From: Atopsyche davidsoni
Taxonomy: Eukaryota; Arthropoda; Insecta; Trichoptera; Hydrobiosidae
Direction: 5' to 3'
DNA length: 64,000 nucleotides
Assembly (NCBI GenBank): GCA_022113835.1
Contig: JAILWY010000011.1
Span: 1,178,001-1,242,000, forward strand
Shown: piece by piece, positions 43,010 through 53,541 of the stretch
How the letters are laid out: each line of letters begins with the position of its first letter
How positions within the stretch are numbered: position 1 is the first letter of the stretch
Made by a program: the position numbers and the translations under genes
Notes under the pieces: model-generated
Database searches by the model: none
Told to the model about the DNA's origin: nothing
What the model saw: the letters and a program-made list of their open reading frames with translations, nothing else

Positions 43010-43980
43010 ACCAATACAAAAAAAATTAATCCCAAAAGATAAATGCACTCCGTTTTCTAAAAGTATTTTTTTTTTATTTCTAATAAATTTACTTTTAATA
43101 TGATAAATATGTGTTTTCTCGATTGATTGAAGATTATTATGACCGACGGATTTAAGCATTTAGATGTCCTTTTTAAATTTTAAATAAAATATTACACATA
43201 AACCTTAAAAAAATAAATTAAATTAAAAGATTCGTTTAAAAATTAAATCAATTTATTTTTTTAACAAACTTTGGTTTTGAAAAATCGTAATTTTATCAAA
43301 TTTTTCAACATCTTTCAAACTTGTAAAAGAACGGAAATTAAATAATAAAGAAATATGTAAGTATAAATTTTATTTTTATAATATTCCGTAAATAAACCAG
43401 CTTTCAGCCCAGTAAAGTGATAATTAAATAAATGAAATAATGAAATGATTTCGATTTCCGAGTGAGATCCTTACTGAAAAAAATGGGTGTATTTCTTTCG
43501 GTGTTTTGTATTTGAAACGTGTCATCATATTTTTTTAACTGTCGATTTATTTTTCTTTGCTAAAAATCTGTTTTTTTACAGAATATTAAATAAGCTATAA
43601 ATAATATGTATATATTTTTTATTATTAAATTACCGTTCTTTTTTAAGGTAAAATAAAGTTTTAAAGATGTTAAAAAATTTGATAAAATTACGACTTTCAA
43701 AACCCAAGTTTGTTTAAAAAAAAATGTTTTTAATTTTTAGCTAGTTTTTTACCCCAAGTTTATTTGTAATATTTTATTTCCAATTTGAAAAAAGACACCT
43801 TAATGCTTAGGGTTCTAGATCCATCGGTTATAATAATCTCTAAATTCCTAAACTTTAATCGGGAAAATACATATTTATCATATTAAAATTAATTTACAAG
43901 AGATAAAAAATTACTTCTTTAGAAAAAGGAACGTATCTAACTTTAAGCATTAAAAAATTTCTATTAATGCAGTAAATTTT
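43010..43980. repeat. Long imperfect inverted repeat (about 330-bp arms)
   Basis: Arms at about 43010-43340 and 43645-43980 pair over most of their length, for example TCGTAATTTTATCAAATTTT on the left against its complement on the right, and GGATTTAAGCATT... against the complement of ...AATGCTTAGGGTTCTAGATCC. The spacer is about 305 bp. The left arm is also related to 33240-33370 and 39480-39600, so the repeat unit belongs to the duplicated upstream DNA. No coding content. Confidence 0.7.
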
Positions 43981-44267
43981 CGTAAAAAATTATCAAAAAA
44001 CTCAAAAATTGACCCATCAAAGGGATTAGCCACCATAAGATGCTATTTCAACAGATTTTTATATGATTTTCTGGAATGAATTATTATTTTGAAAATTATA
44101 ACGATATATTTATTTTCGCTTTCATTTCTCATTTTAATTATTAAAAAAAAAAAAAATTCTTAAATAATTTTTTGGTGGCGAGATCACGGAAAATGGTCGG
44201 CGGGCGCACGGAAAATGATCGGCGGGCGCCATGGCGTCCGCGGGCACAGGGCTGGGGACCACCGGCA

Positions 44268-44395
44268 CTAGGTCATCATCAGATGTTATGCATCTGATGA
44301 TGCCCTAGTCTATTTGGTCGAAACTAGTCATGCAAAAAATATAATGAACTCAAAGTGAAGACAAAATACAAAGCTACTTTTATCATTATAATAAT
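44268..44395 (+). mobile_element. Right half of the split palindromic MITE
   Basis: Starts with a second copy of the element's centre (ACTAGGTCATCATCAGATG) and runs out through GGTCGAAACTAGTCATGC to TACTTTTATCATTATAATA. With 41442-41552 it would reconstitute one element of about 210 bp. The 2.7 kb between them is flanked by the duplicated centre. Confidence 0.75.
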
Positions 44396-44473
44396 GGATC
44401 TTCGCCAATCAAATACCTTGTCTCCTAGCCACGTGGATACATATGAATATGGGGAATACTCACTGCGCTCTGT

Positions 44474-44565
44474 GCGGGATAACGATCCAATGCGCCTACA
44501 AGCTGGCGACTCACTGGGTGGCGAGGACTCCTCGGGTACACTTTTAAATGATTACTAAAGTTACA
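44474..44565 (-). promoter_or_regulatory. Candidate 5' leader exon of gene D
   Basis: Counterpart of 35134-35230, with the same minus-strand GTGAGT donor (exon end 44474). Conservation of the block and donor in both duplication units supports a transcript leader, but conservation here could also just reflect recent duplication. It would require a 5.5-kb intron to the acceptor at 38988. Confidence 0.3.
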
Positions 44566-45261
44566 TAATCTCCAGTGGCTCCACAACTTCACTCAAACAA
44601 ATAATATATTTTAAATTAATTTTTTTTAAAAATAAGTTATAGTACATCCGAACAAAACCAAATGATTCAGGAGACTGTCCGGATTTATTACTTGTTATAC
44701 GAGAGGTCTTTCGTCTCCACAGGTACATCGTCAAACTATTAATACCGATAAGTTAATAAAGGGATATTATTTTTAAAAAATTTATTGCTTGGTGCAAGTT
44801 TCAACGACATGTTACTCTGAATCTATATACAAGGAGTGGAAGAGGCTATAACCCGATTTTAGGTGTATACAATTTATTAGGTTGTTCTCGCTCCCAGATA
44901 TATATTTGAAATACTTTATACGTGTCTTTTTTGTTTTGGTTTTAAATATTAAGTATATTTAATTATTTATATTGTAGTAACATCACTTCGTTAACTGGAT
45001 AACATAAGACTGCACAATCTTCCCTGTCACCATGGTCAATACTGTTACGATAATTATAATCGTTTCTTTAATTCAATAGTTTTTTAAAGCGCACTCATTA
45101 AACTGTACTTTTTCAATCTTCAAAATACTGATTTATTAAAAAATATTCAATGTCTAAACAGAAAATAATAAAATCCAAATGGCTAGGAGATTACATTTGT
45201 TTTTTTATAAGGTTATATTATATTTGTATTTGAAATAATAAGAATATATCACAAAACCAAT

Positions 45262-48016
45262 TTAAAGCTCAATATGCTCCTTGCTTGTGCCCAGCCAATC
45301 TTCTTTGATCATGTCTGCTGCCTTCTCCCCGATCATGATGACCGGGGCGTTGGTGTTCCCTCTGACTATGTCGGGCATGATGCTCGCGTCCGCGACCCTG
45401 ACTCCGGCGACCCCGTGGACCTTGAGCCTGGGGTCCACCACGGCGTTGGCGTCTCCCGCGGGACCCATCCTGGCCGTGCCCACCGGGTGGTACAGGGTGG
45501 AGCATATGTGGCTGAAGACGCATCTCCAGTAAGCTTCACTTTTAAACTCAAACGCTCTGCATTCAGCCAAGTCCAGTCTCTCGATCTTGAAGCCAACTTT
45601 TCTGAACGTGGGAGAAGCCTCTAGTTTGGCTACGAACGCTGCTCCTCTCAATAACGTCTTGATGTCATCGTCGTGGTCAAAATACTTAGCATGTATCAGA
45701 GGCTTATCTAAAGGATCTGTGCTGTTCAGTTCAACACTTCCTGAAGACTTGGGTCGAAGCTGGGTTGTTAAAATGCCTATTAATTCCTTATCAGAATTTA
45801 AATTCTTCAATATTTGACTTATTTCGTCATTAAGACCTAGAGATTGCAAAAGGTTTGGCATCAAAATTTTATCCCTAACCGTGTATCTCATGTGAAGGAA
45901 CTGCAGATCGGGGACATCAGAACCGTCCTCTAGAGTGTTCGCAAAACCCATAATTTCCATGAGGCCCACCCCACTCAAGGGCCCTTCTTGATTTATTAAA
46001 TACTGCAGCATCATCTGAGGAAGAAGCTCCTGTGGGACTTCCGTCTTAGGACCTTCGCTAGCTGTACAATAAATAGGACACATCACGTGATCTTTCAGAT
46101 TCCTTCCCACTGGTAAATCCGCGATGACCTTGATCCCGTGCTTTTCCAGGTGCTCCTTGGGCCCTATTCCGGACAGCATGAGGATCTGCGGCGTGTTTAT
46201 GGCACCCGCAGAAATTATGACTTCTTTGTCAGCTTTGACTATAATTTCTTTGTTCTCTCCTATTTTCACTTCCACTCCAACTACTCTCTCACCGTCATCG
46301 CTGAATATCAACCTCGTCACGTGGGCGTGCTTCACCACGTGCAGGTTGTCGTTTTGCTTTCCCGCCAAAAAAGCTCTAGCCGAGCTCCAGCGCCTCCCTG
46401 CTCTGATGGTGCTCAGGGCATGTGTGATTCCCAGCTGACTCTCTCCATTTATGTCCTTCAGTGTTTTGTACCCATTCTCGTTCCAACCCTTCATCAGTAT
46501 TTCATTCCACTCGCTGATTGTTTTATACCTTTCAACGTGCAAAGGTCCATCGAACCCGTGGTACTTGGAGAGACTCGGGTCGCCCTGTATGTCTGCGTCG
46601 TTGAGGGCTTCCGACTTCTTGAAGTAATCGAGCACGGACTCGTATCCCCAGCCGGGGTTCCCCAGTTGCTCCCACTCATCATAGTCCGCCCTATTGCCCC
46701 TGACATAGACCATAACATTGACAGCACTGCAGCCTCCCAATGTCTTTCCCCTGGGCCACGAGGATCGATTTTGAATCATGCTTCGGAATAAATTTGGATC
46801 TTTCTCCGTCGTGTAACCCCTATTTTGGGGAGTCTTATGTGTATCGAAGAGCATTGCTGGTATCTAAAAATATATTAAGAAATATTTTAAGAAAAATGTA
46901 AATATTCAATACTTGTCTATCAAAATTGCTGGCAACGCATGTCATCAAACTTTAATGTTTTTATTGGTTCTTTACGCATATTTAAATAAATTATGACATC
47001 TTTATTTCCGAAACTACAATTTAAGCAACGATTAGTTAAATTTTAAGTGATTTAGTAATTAGAGAACGGTGGAATGTTCTCGATCAAGTGTCCAATCTCT
47101 GAATTTTTTTTATTGGTTATTGTTTCATTGCTTCCAGAACTTAAACTAGAAGTGAGTTTGATTAGAATATTACATATAATCTCAATATATCTGTATCACT
47201 TATTGAAAGTTGGTTTTAATTTTTAAAACCTAAAAATGAAAATTGTTTTGTACTTGTACGCAATTATTTTTTATAGAGACTTTAATTTTTATAATTTATT
47301 TATATCTGATACTCCTGCGGCAGCCAGGATTTTGTTATAACGCTATTGGGCAGCAGCAATACTCATCCTTTCAATATAAAACTGCGGTGTAAAAAGACCC
47401 GGGGACCCACTTCACTATATTCCCATTAGAAAACCATGAACATGAATAGTTGCTCAGTGAAATGGTCGCCAACCTCTTCTGAGGAGAGGCATTTGATGAA
47501 GATGATACTTTATTTTTAAATATCATATATTCTAAATTTAATTTTTAACACAAATTTTTTCATCGTGTTATGAATTTTTTGCATAATTCAAAGCGGAAAA
47601 CACACCGTGTTATTGTGAAAATCATGCCGATTCGGCTACCTATCTTCGTTCCCCCTTCTACCCTCCTGAACCGCCCCTGGGCGTGGTGTCGAGTGCGGGT
47701 GTGCCTGTGTGTGGGACAAGCCGAGCCTCACCTCGGTGTCTATGGAGGGCTCGCCCCCCGCCTCCAGCAGCAGCACGCGCCAGGCGCGGTGCTCGGCCAG
47801 GCGGTGTGCCAGGGTGGCCCCAGCAGACCCGGCGCCCACCACTATGAAGTCGTAGGCTGGACTGTCTGCCGCCAGGAGTTCGGAACCCCGGTCCGCGGGC
47901 CAGTCCCCGCCCAGGGCGCAGTACGCAGCCAGCAGCGTCTGCACCAGCCCGCCCAGCAGCTGCCCCGACTGCCCGCCCAGCCTGGGGCACATCCCCTGCA
48001 TCGCCTCCTGCAGCAT
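45262..48016 (-). CDS. Gene E: GMC oxidoreductase, mosaic paralogue
   Basis: Predicted 628-residue FAD-dependent oxidoreductase. Coding exons are 47732-48016 and 45262-46863, with a phase-0 intron of 868 bp, far longer than the 86-112 bp in A, C and D. GAGSAG is at 61-66, WPRGKTLGG at 131-139, signature 2 starts [17 protein letters not shown] is at 554, then GNTNAPV. Residues about 99-131 and 360-470 are clearly diverged from C and D, while about 145-355 and 475-620 are nearly identical to them, a pattern best explained by gene conversion or unequal exchange. The exon-1 acceptor upstream (TTGCAG, exon start 48024) is conserved with C and D, but the DNA farther upstream is not. All catalytic motifs are present, so it is probably functional, with an altered substrate-side region. 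Confidence 0.92.
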
Positions 48017-49399
48017 CTTTTAACCTGCAACAAATACCACCACCTGCAAATAACCCTTTCCAACTATAAGGAACACAGAACGCAAGACCACAGAATGCGC
48101 AAAGGAAGGGATCTCTTGACGTTGGTAAAGAAGCGGATTCTCTGCTATTTTGGCCACATTTTTCGTAACAATAAATATAGCATCCTGCAGCTGATTGTCC
48201 AAGGACAAATCGAAGAAAAAAGAGGCACTGTAATGTTGATGTTTACGTGGACGCGAAATATGCTAATCTGAAGATCTGCGGCCTAAGATATATTATATTA
48301 TATTTGCAACTATTTCATACTATATAAGGAATTTTACAGTAAATATATGTTACAACAACCATCCTAGTACATGGTATCAACATTTTTCCGTATCACTCTC
48401 TGAAATAAAGTATTTCGGTTTTTTTTTCAACTAGACTGTTTGTGTTCTAAATAATGGTCTATCAATTGTTAATGTCTTTCTGTGCATTATTAAAACTTTG
48501 AACTGAATTCAATGTGGAATATTTAGAGTAATATATGCAAAAGACCACGTTATGACAATAGCAAGTACACATTGAATTGAGTACACTTTGAACCAAATTA
48601 TACTTGAAATATTCGATAATTTTTTCGTCGTCATAAATATTCATAACACATATGAACACATACTTGTAAATTAGATTATTTGGGGATTCGCTGGAGGTTT
48701 CTTCTATATGCAGGTTGCCTCGTCCACGCACTTGCGCCGCTATATGCAGAGTGTTTTCTCTTATATAATTGTATTTTGCTTATCAACTTGACATTGTAAT
48801 GACCTAACCTAACCTAACATGTCCGTCGTAAGTCCGATAATAACTTGCTGGTTTTATTTTGTGCGATTACACACTCGATACAGTTCGATGTGTTTTTTTT
48901 TTAAATATTTTTGCAGCCCTAATGCATTTTAATACTTTTATCACTGAAATGAAACGTTGACAGTTCACTTTTATTTGATGTTTTTTGAAAATTAATTAAA
49001 ATTATTGTAGCATAAGGTTTTTCATGGAAACACACCAATGGCTGGTTACGAAATTAGGTATACGTGATTTTTTTAGGGTATTTTTCTTAATAATTTTAAA
49101 AGTTCACGAAACAGATGTTAACTTGTCCTTTGCTTGCGTTGAAATAATAATATTTGTTGTTATTTTAATCCCATACCTGTTTGAGTATTTAGCTAAGTGT
49201 TGTCTTAAATATGAAAGATTCGTGTGACATCCAATAAATATTAAGGGAGACGAGTTCGGGTTATTAAATATTATTTTTTTTATAAGTAATCAATTCACAC
49301 GTAAAACGACTAAATGTCTAATTAATTATGAAAATCATTTTTAATGTATTGAGTTATTTACTAATATGATTAGGCACATTAGTTCATACATAGAAGATG

Positions 49400-49560
49400 A
49401 TTTAAAGAAACTCTCAGAAAAATATCATCGTGATTTGTGTGGGATTTGAACCCACATCCCCTGGCTTACATGGCCGGTGTACGAACCTTTGTACTAACGA
49501 ATCACTTCCATTTATCGAGAATTTTTAACAATCATACTCTACATATGAACCAATGTGCCC
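49400..49560 (-). repeat. tRNA-containing interspersed repeat (SINE-like), copy 3
   Basis: The tRNA-like core 49430-49505 is 76 nt, with perfect GTGATT/AATCAC ends and a perfect T-arm (GTGGG, TTCAAAT, CCCAC), making it the best-preserved copy. The flanking tail (GATATTTTTCTGAGAGTTTC) and the TTGTTAAAAATTCTCG leader are shared with the copies at 5.4 and 7.0 kb. Confidence 0.6.
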
Positions 49561-49690
49561 AGGCCAACCAATATTTAGTGATTTGCAAGCACTGGACTTT
49601 ATGAACAAAGTAACAAGTGAAGCGATTTTAGTCCCATCTGGGCATTATTTTTAAAATCTATTGATTTAGCCAAGACACGCACCGTCATAT

Positions 49691-49882
49691 TTATATCTAT
49701 GTATGGATTAGTCAATCAAGATGCGTATTTATTACCCATTACAGGGTTATTATATTTACTAATATGATTAGGCACATTAGTTCATATATAGAAGATGATT
49801 TAAAGAAATATTAGTAAATATAATAACCCTGTAATGGGTAATAAATACGCATCTTGATTGACTAATCCATACATAGATATAA
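49691..49882. mobile_element. Perfect 75-bp inverted repeat (foldback)
   Basis: Arms 49691-49765 and 49808-49882 are exact reverse complements over 75 bp, around a 42-bp loop. The loop plus the inner end of the left arm is a near copy of 49359-49410. No coding content and no recognised family. Confidence 0.8.
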
Positions 49883-49993
49883 GTATTGAGTTATCACATT
49901 ATTTATTTTATTAATAGTTGAAATAAAAACACGTTTTTTTAAATATCTTCTTTAAATATTTATTAAATAGAATGTCTTACGATATAAAATGAA

Positions 49994-52900
49994 TTATGAA
50001 TTTTCACTTGTCCTTTTAATGTTTCTATAATTTATGTGTTGGTTTGCATCTCTTTCAACAAATATTTCATTGTCTCTGTCAATCAGACTACCCTCTGCCT
50101 CTCGATACTGTATATGACTGTCGTCGACTCTTTGCTCCATCATAATATTGTCGTCTTCCATTCCGTATTCATTTACCCCTTGAACTGCGCCATACGCAGA
50201 AGGTTCTCGCCCACCCGAAGGTTGATGTTGTTTTTCAAAGTCTGGAGTGTTTGGGTAATACACAAATGAATCAAATTCATATCTCTCTCCCGTGCTTTCG
50301 GGATCCTCCGTGTTGTATTCAGTCCGTTCGTAGTTGACGAAAGCCAGGTTTGATTTGAAATCGTATACGATTTGCATTGATTCTTTAGATTTTGGGTTAT
50401 TACTTTCATATTCTACAATATCCGGCACGAACCAAGCACCGTCATAAAATTCTCCTGCTTTTGATACAAGTGAGTCTGAATTCTGTCGCTCTAAATCAAT
50501 ATTTCGATTATCTTCATGATAATTTTTCATATTGTTTTTATGCTCAATTAGATCTGCACTTTGTTGATTTGCGTAAATATTATGATTATTATCATTTTGT
50601 ACAAGTGGATATAAAACAGTATTCTGATTTTTCTCATGGTCATATTCATTCTTTTGTGCAGGTGGGTCTAAATAATAATATTCAAGAAATGTATTCCCAC
50701 TGTTCTTATACTCATCATACATATTTTTTTGTTCTGCAAGCGGGTCTACATAAATATTTCGATTATACTCATTATAATTATACATATTATCACCGTGCAT
50801 AAGCGGGTCTAAACTCTGCTGTCCAAAATCTGAATACAAATTATTTGGTTCTAAATTCTGTGGTCGAAAATGAATATTTCGATTATCTTCATAGTCATTA
50901 TTCTCATTCTGTTGATTCATAAATGGGTCTAAACTCTGCTGTCCAAAATCAATATTTCGATTATCTTCATAATAATTATCTGTATTGTTTTGGTCGAATA
51001 GATTTTTTTGACTCCATTCCTCATCTTTATATTGAAAACGGGAACCAACTTGGCTATTTGATGCATTGTAATAATAAGGATCCCAATTTCTGTATCCATC
51101 ATTTTCTTGTATGTCGTATGTTTTGCTTTGTTGATATATATCCAAATGATTATCTTGACCTTCTTGCTTGAATTTCATATCATTATGACTTTGCACATAC
51201 TTGCTGATTTCCACGTTTCCTTTTTTATTGTGCTCTACGCCTAGTCTTCCAAAAGATCGACTCCACGCCTGATCTTCAAATATAATATTATCATTCATTA
51301 CGCGTTCGATGTTTTCGCGACTGGAGACAGCTTCCTTGGTGCTGCCTTCAGCGTCTTTGGACGTTTCTCTGTCGGCGTTGGCAATCGGTTCAGTGTTGCT
51401 TTCTTGGTGTGCTGTCAGAATGACCTTGACCTCCTCCGCCCAGTCGTCCTTGACCATGTCGGCCGTTTTCTCCGCTATCATTATCACGGGCGCGTTGGTG
51501 TTACCGCTGACGATGGTCGGCATGATGCTGGCGTCCACCACGCGGAGTCCTTGCATTCCATACACCTGAAACGTAAATATATATACAATGGGGGAATGTT
51601 TCACACGTGGTAAATAAAAATTTCATAATTATCGGAGATGTTTAGCCTGGAGTGTGGTCAGGAGTTTGGCGAGCACCTTGAGGCGGGCGTCGACGACGCG
51701 CAGCGGGTCGGACGGGGGGGCCATCTTGCACGTGCCCACCGGATGGTAGATGGTGAGCGTGTGGTGGCGTGCACGACACTCCAACGCACCCTCGGACAGG
51801 GGCTCCTCGGCGTGCTGCTCGCAGCCTGGAGCCATCACGGCGTGCATCGTCGCGCCCGTCGCGCGGAATGCCGGCGTCTGTGACAGCGCGTGTGCCACGC
51901 GCGCCCCTTCTATCTGGAAACGGCGGAGACTCTATAAATACATCTCTGAAAAATCTTATAACTAAATATTTCCTAGTACCTTTTATCAAAATTTTGTATC
52001 ATTTTAATGTTCAGATATTATTTTACCAGTACGGACATGTCTTCGGGGTGAGAAAAGTAGTTGGGATTAATGATAGGCTTCGACCCGGGGTCCTTGTCTC
52101 GGAGCTTGACGGTGCCCCTGCTTTTGGGGCGCAGCAGCAGAGGCAGGGTCTGGAAAGCCGCCTCGTAGATGATGTCCTCGTACACGGCGGAGTACACCTC
52201 GTCGGTCAGCCCCACGTCCCTCTTGGTGAAAATGCCGCCGTCCAGGTTGTCGGCGTACGACCCCAGGAACACCTGCACGTCTGGCCAGTCGTCGGAGCTG
52301 TTTGCGTGGATTGTGTTCACGAAGCCTATCACTTCGCACTCCGGCAGGTTATACATAACCCCGTCGTGATCCTCGGTGAACTCCCGGAGTACCTCTTGCG
52401 TGAAAACTTCCGACAGGTTCAGGCCGCTCGAGTTTTCGTCTGACTTGTACAGGTATAAATTCCCTCCCATTGCAACGTGATCCTGTAAGTTCTCTCCGAC
52501 CCCTGGAAGATTGACGATGGTTTTTATTCCGTGCTGCGATAGCTGGTGATAGTCCCCTATTCCCGACAGCATCAGAATCTGTGGACTCTGCAGCGCGCCA
52601 GCTGATAATATGATCTCCTTGCTTACGTGAGCAATTTTGTTTTGGCCCATTTTTTGAAATTGCACTCCGTACGCGGTGTTCGTGTACTCGTCTATCAATA
52701 TTTTTTCTACGGTCGAATAGAGACTGATGTGTAAATTTTCTCGCTTGGAGGCGGGTCTCAAGAATGCCTTGGCGGTACTGCAGCGGAGACCGTCCCGAAG
52801 AGTTCCATGAGAGCTGGTGAAGCCCGTCTGCTTCTCTCCGTTGGCGTCCACGACATCGTATCCCAACTGCTTTCCAGCTTCCAAAAAGTACTTTGTGATC

Positions 52901-53541
52901 GGTTGCTTGTATCTAAACTCTTCTATAGTTAAATACCCCCCGACTCCGTGGTAAGGATCTCCAATTAATTCAGGTATTCGGATATCTTCAGACTTTTTGA
53001 AATACGGAAGTACGTTGTTATAGGACCACCCCGGGTTGCCCGCCGCCTCCCACTGGTCGTAGTCTCTCTTGTTTCCCCGGATGTACAGCATCGCGTTGAT
53101 AGTGCTGGAACCTCCCAGGACTCTACCCCTGGGCCAGTTGCAGACCTGGCCTCTCATGGACAGGCAGTACTCGTCGCTCTTTTCGGTGGTGAACTGCCAG
53201 TCTATGTCCGTCAGCTGCAGGGCCGGCATCATTATCGGGGGGTCGACGACTACGGGCTCGTCTCCGCCAGCTTCAAGCAGCAGCACGGTCCATCTGGGGT
53301 TTTCCGATAGTCTGTTGGCCATCACGGCTCCGGCTGAGCCGCCGCCGATCACGATGAAGTCGTAGACCTCCCTCAGGTCGTTCATGAGAGCGTCTTTAAC
53401 TCTGTTGCCTTCGTCTAATATATCGGGTCTGTGATGGAGGATGCCGTACTGAAGCGACATCAGAAAATTTAGGCCGGTCACTAGCGTCAAAATAATCCTC
53501 AGAGTAGATAAAAACACCGGTAAAGTCACCCTGTGAGGCAT
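49994..53541 (-). CDS. Gene F: GMC oxidoreductase with a long repeat-bearing tail
   Basis: Predicted 1107-residue protein from exons 52027-53541, 51677-51913 and 49994-51565, both introns GT-AG and phase 0 (111-113 bp). The start MPHRVT precedes a hydrophobic segment at about 7-30 (signal peptide or anchor). GGGSAG is at 66-71, WPRGRVLGG and [17 protein letters not shown] are the GMC signatures, the HPV histidine is at 562 and GNTNAP is at 605-610. The GMC domain ends near residue 630, where family members normally stop. It continues without interruption for about 477 residues rich in Asn, Asp, Glu, Tyr and Gln. About 772-951 hold degenerate repeats of the type [17 protein letters not shown]. 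The exon 2/exon 3 join (DARLK then [13 protein letters not shown]) restores the conserved family sequence. AATAAA lies 30 bp after the stop. Tail function is unknown; it is probably disordered and extracellular. Confidence 0.88.
50465..51004 (-). repeat. Coding repeats in the tail of gene F
   Basis: Encodes protein residues about 772-951. Recognisable units include [61 protein letters not shown] and [19 protein letters not shown], spaced about 20-35 residues apart with decayed intermediates. The DNA units are similar too (for example 50812-50840 and 50930-50960), so expansion occurred by in-frame duplication. Confidence 0.85.

Larger units (their letters stand above)
38988..45261. other. Upstream region of gene D (duplication unit 2, transposon-invaded)
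   Basis: Homologous to the upstream region of gene C but about 2 kb longer. Additions include an internal tandem duplication (41118-41437 with 41562-41910), the mariner relic, MITE halves and the long inverted repeat at 43.0-44.0 kb. The stretch 44425-45050 resumes homology with 35077-35640. No host gene is seen. Confidence 0.6.
48025..49993. other. Intergenic region between genes E and F
   Basis: AT-rich, without a recognised gene. It contains three CCTAA units (48803-48817), the third tRNA-containing repeat (49400-49560) and the perfect 75-bp inverted repeat (49691-49882). On the minus strand AATAAA at 49959-49964 is a likely polyadenylation signal of gene F, about 30 bp after its stop codon. 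Confidence 0.6.

Noticed and set aside
47570..48271. 233-codon plus-strand frame
   Set aside because: It is the antisense shadow of gene E exon 1 with random extensions; the minus-strand exon has the family motifs and splice sites.
48803..48817. Three CCTAA units, the insect telomere motif
   Set aside because: Only three units; chance or a trivial interstitial repeat.
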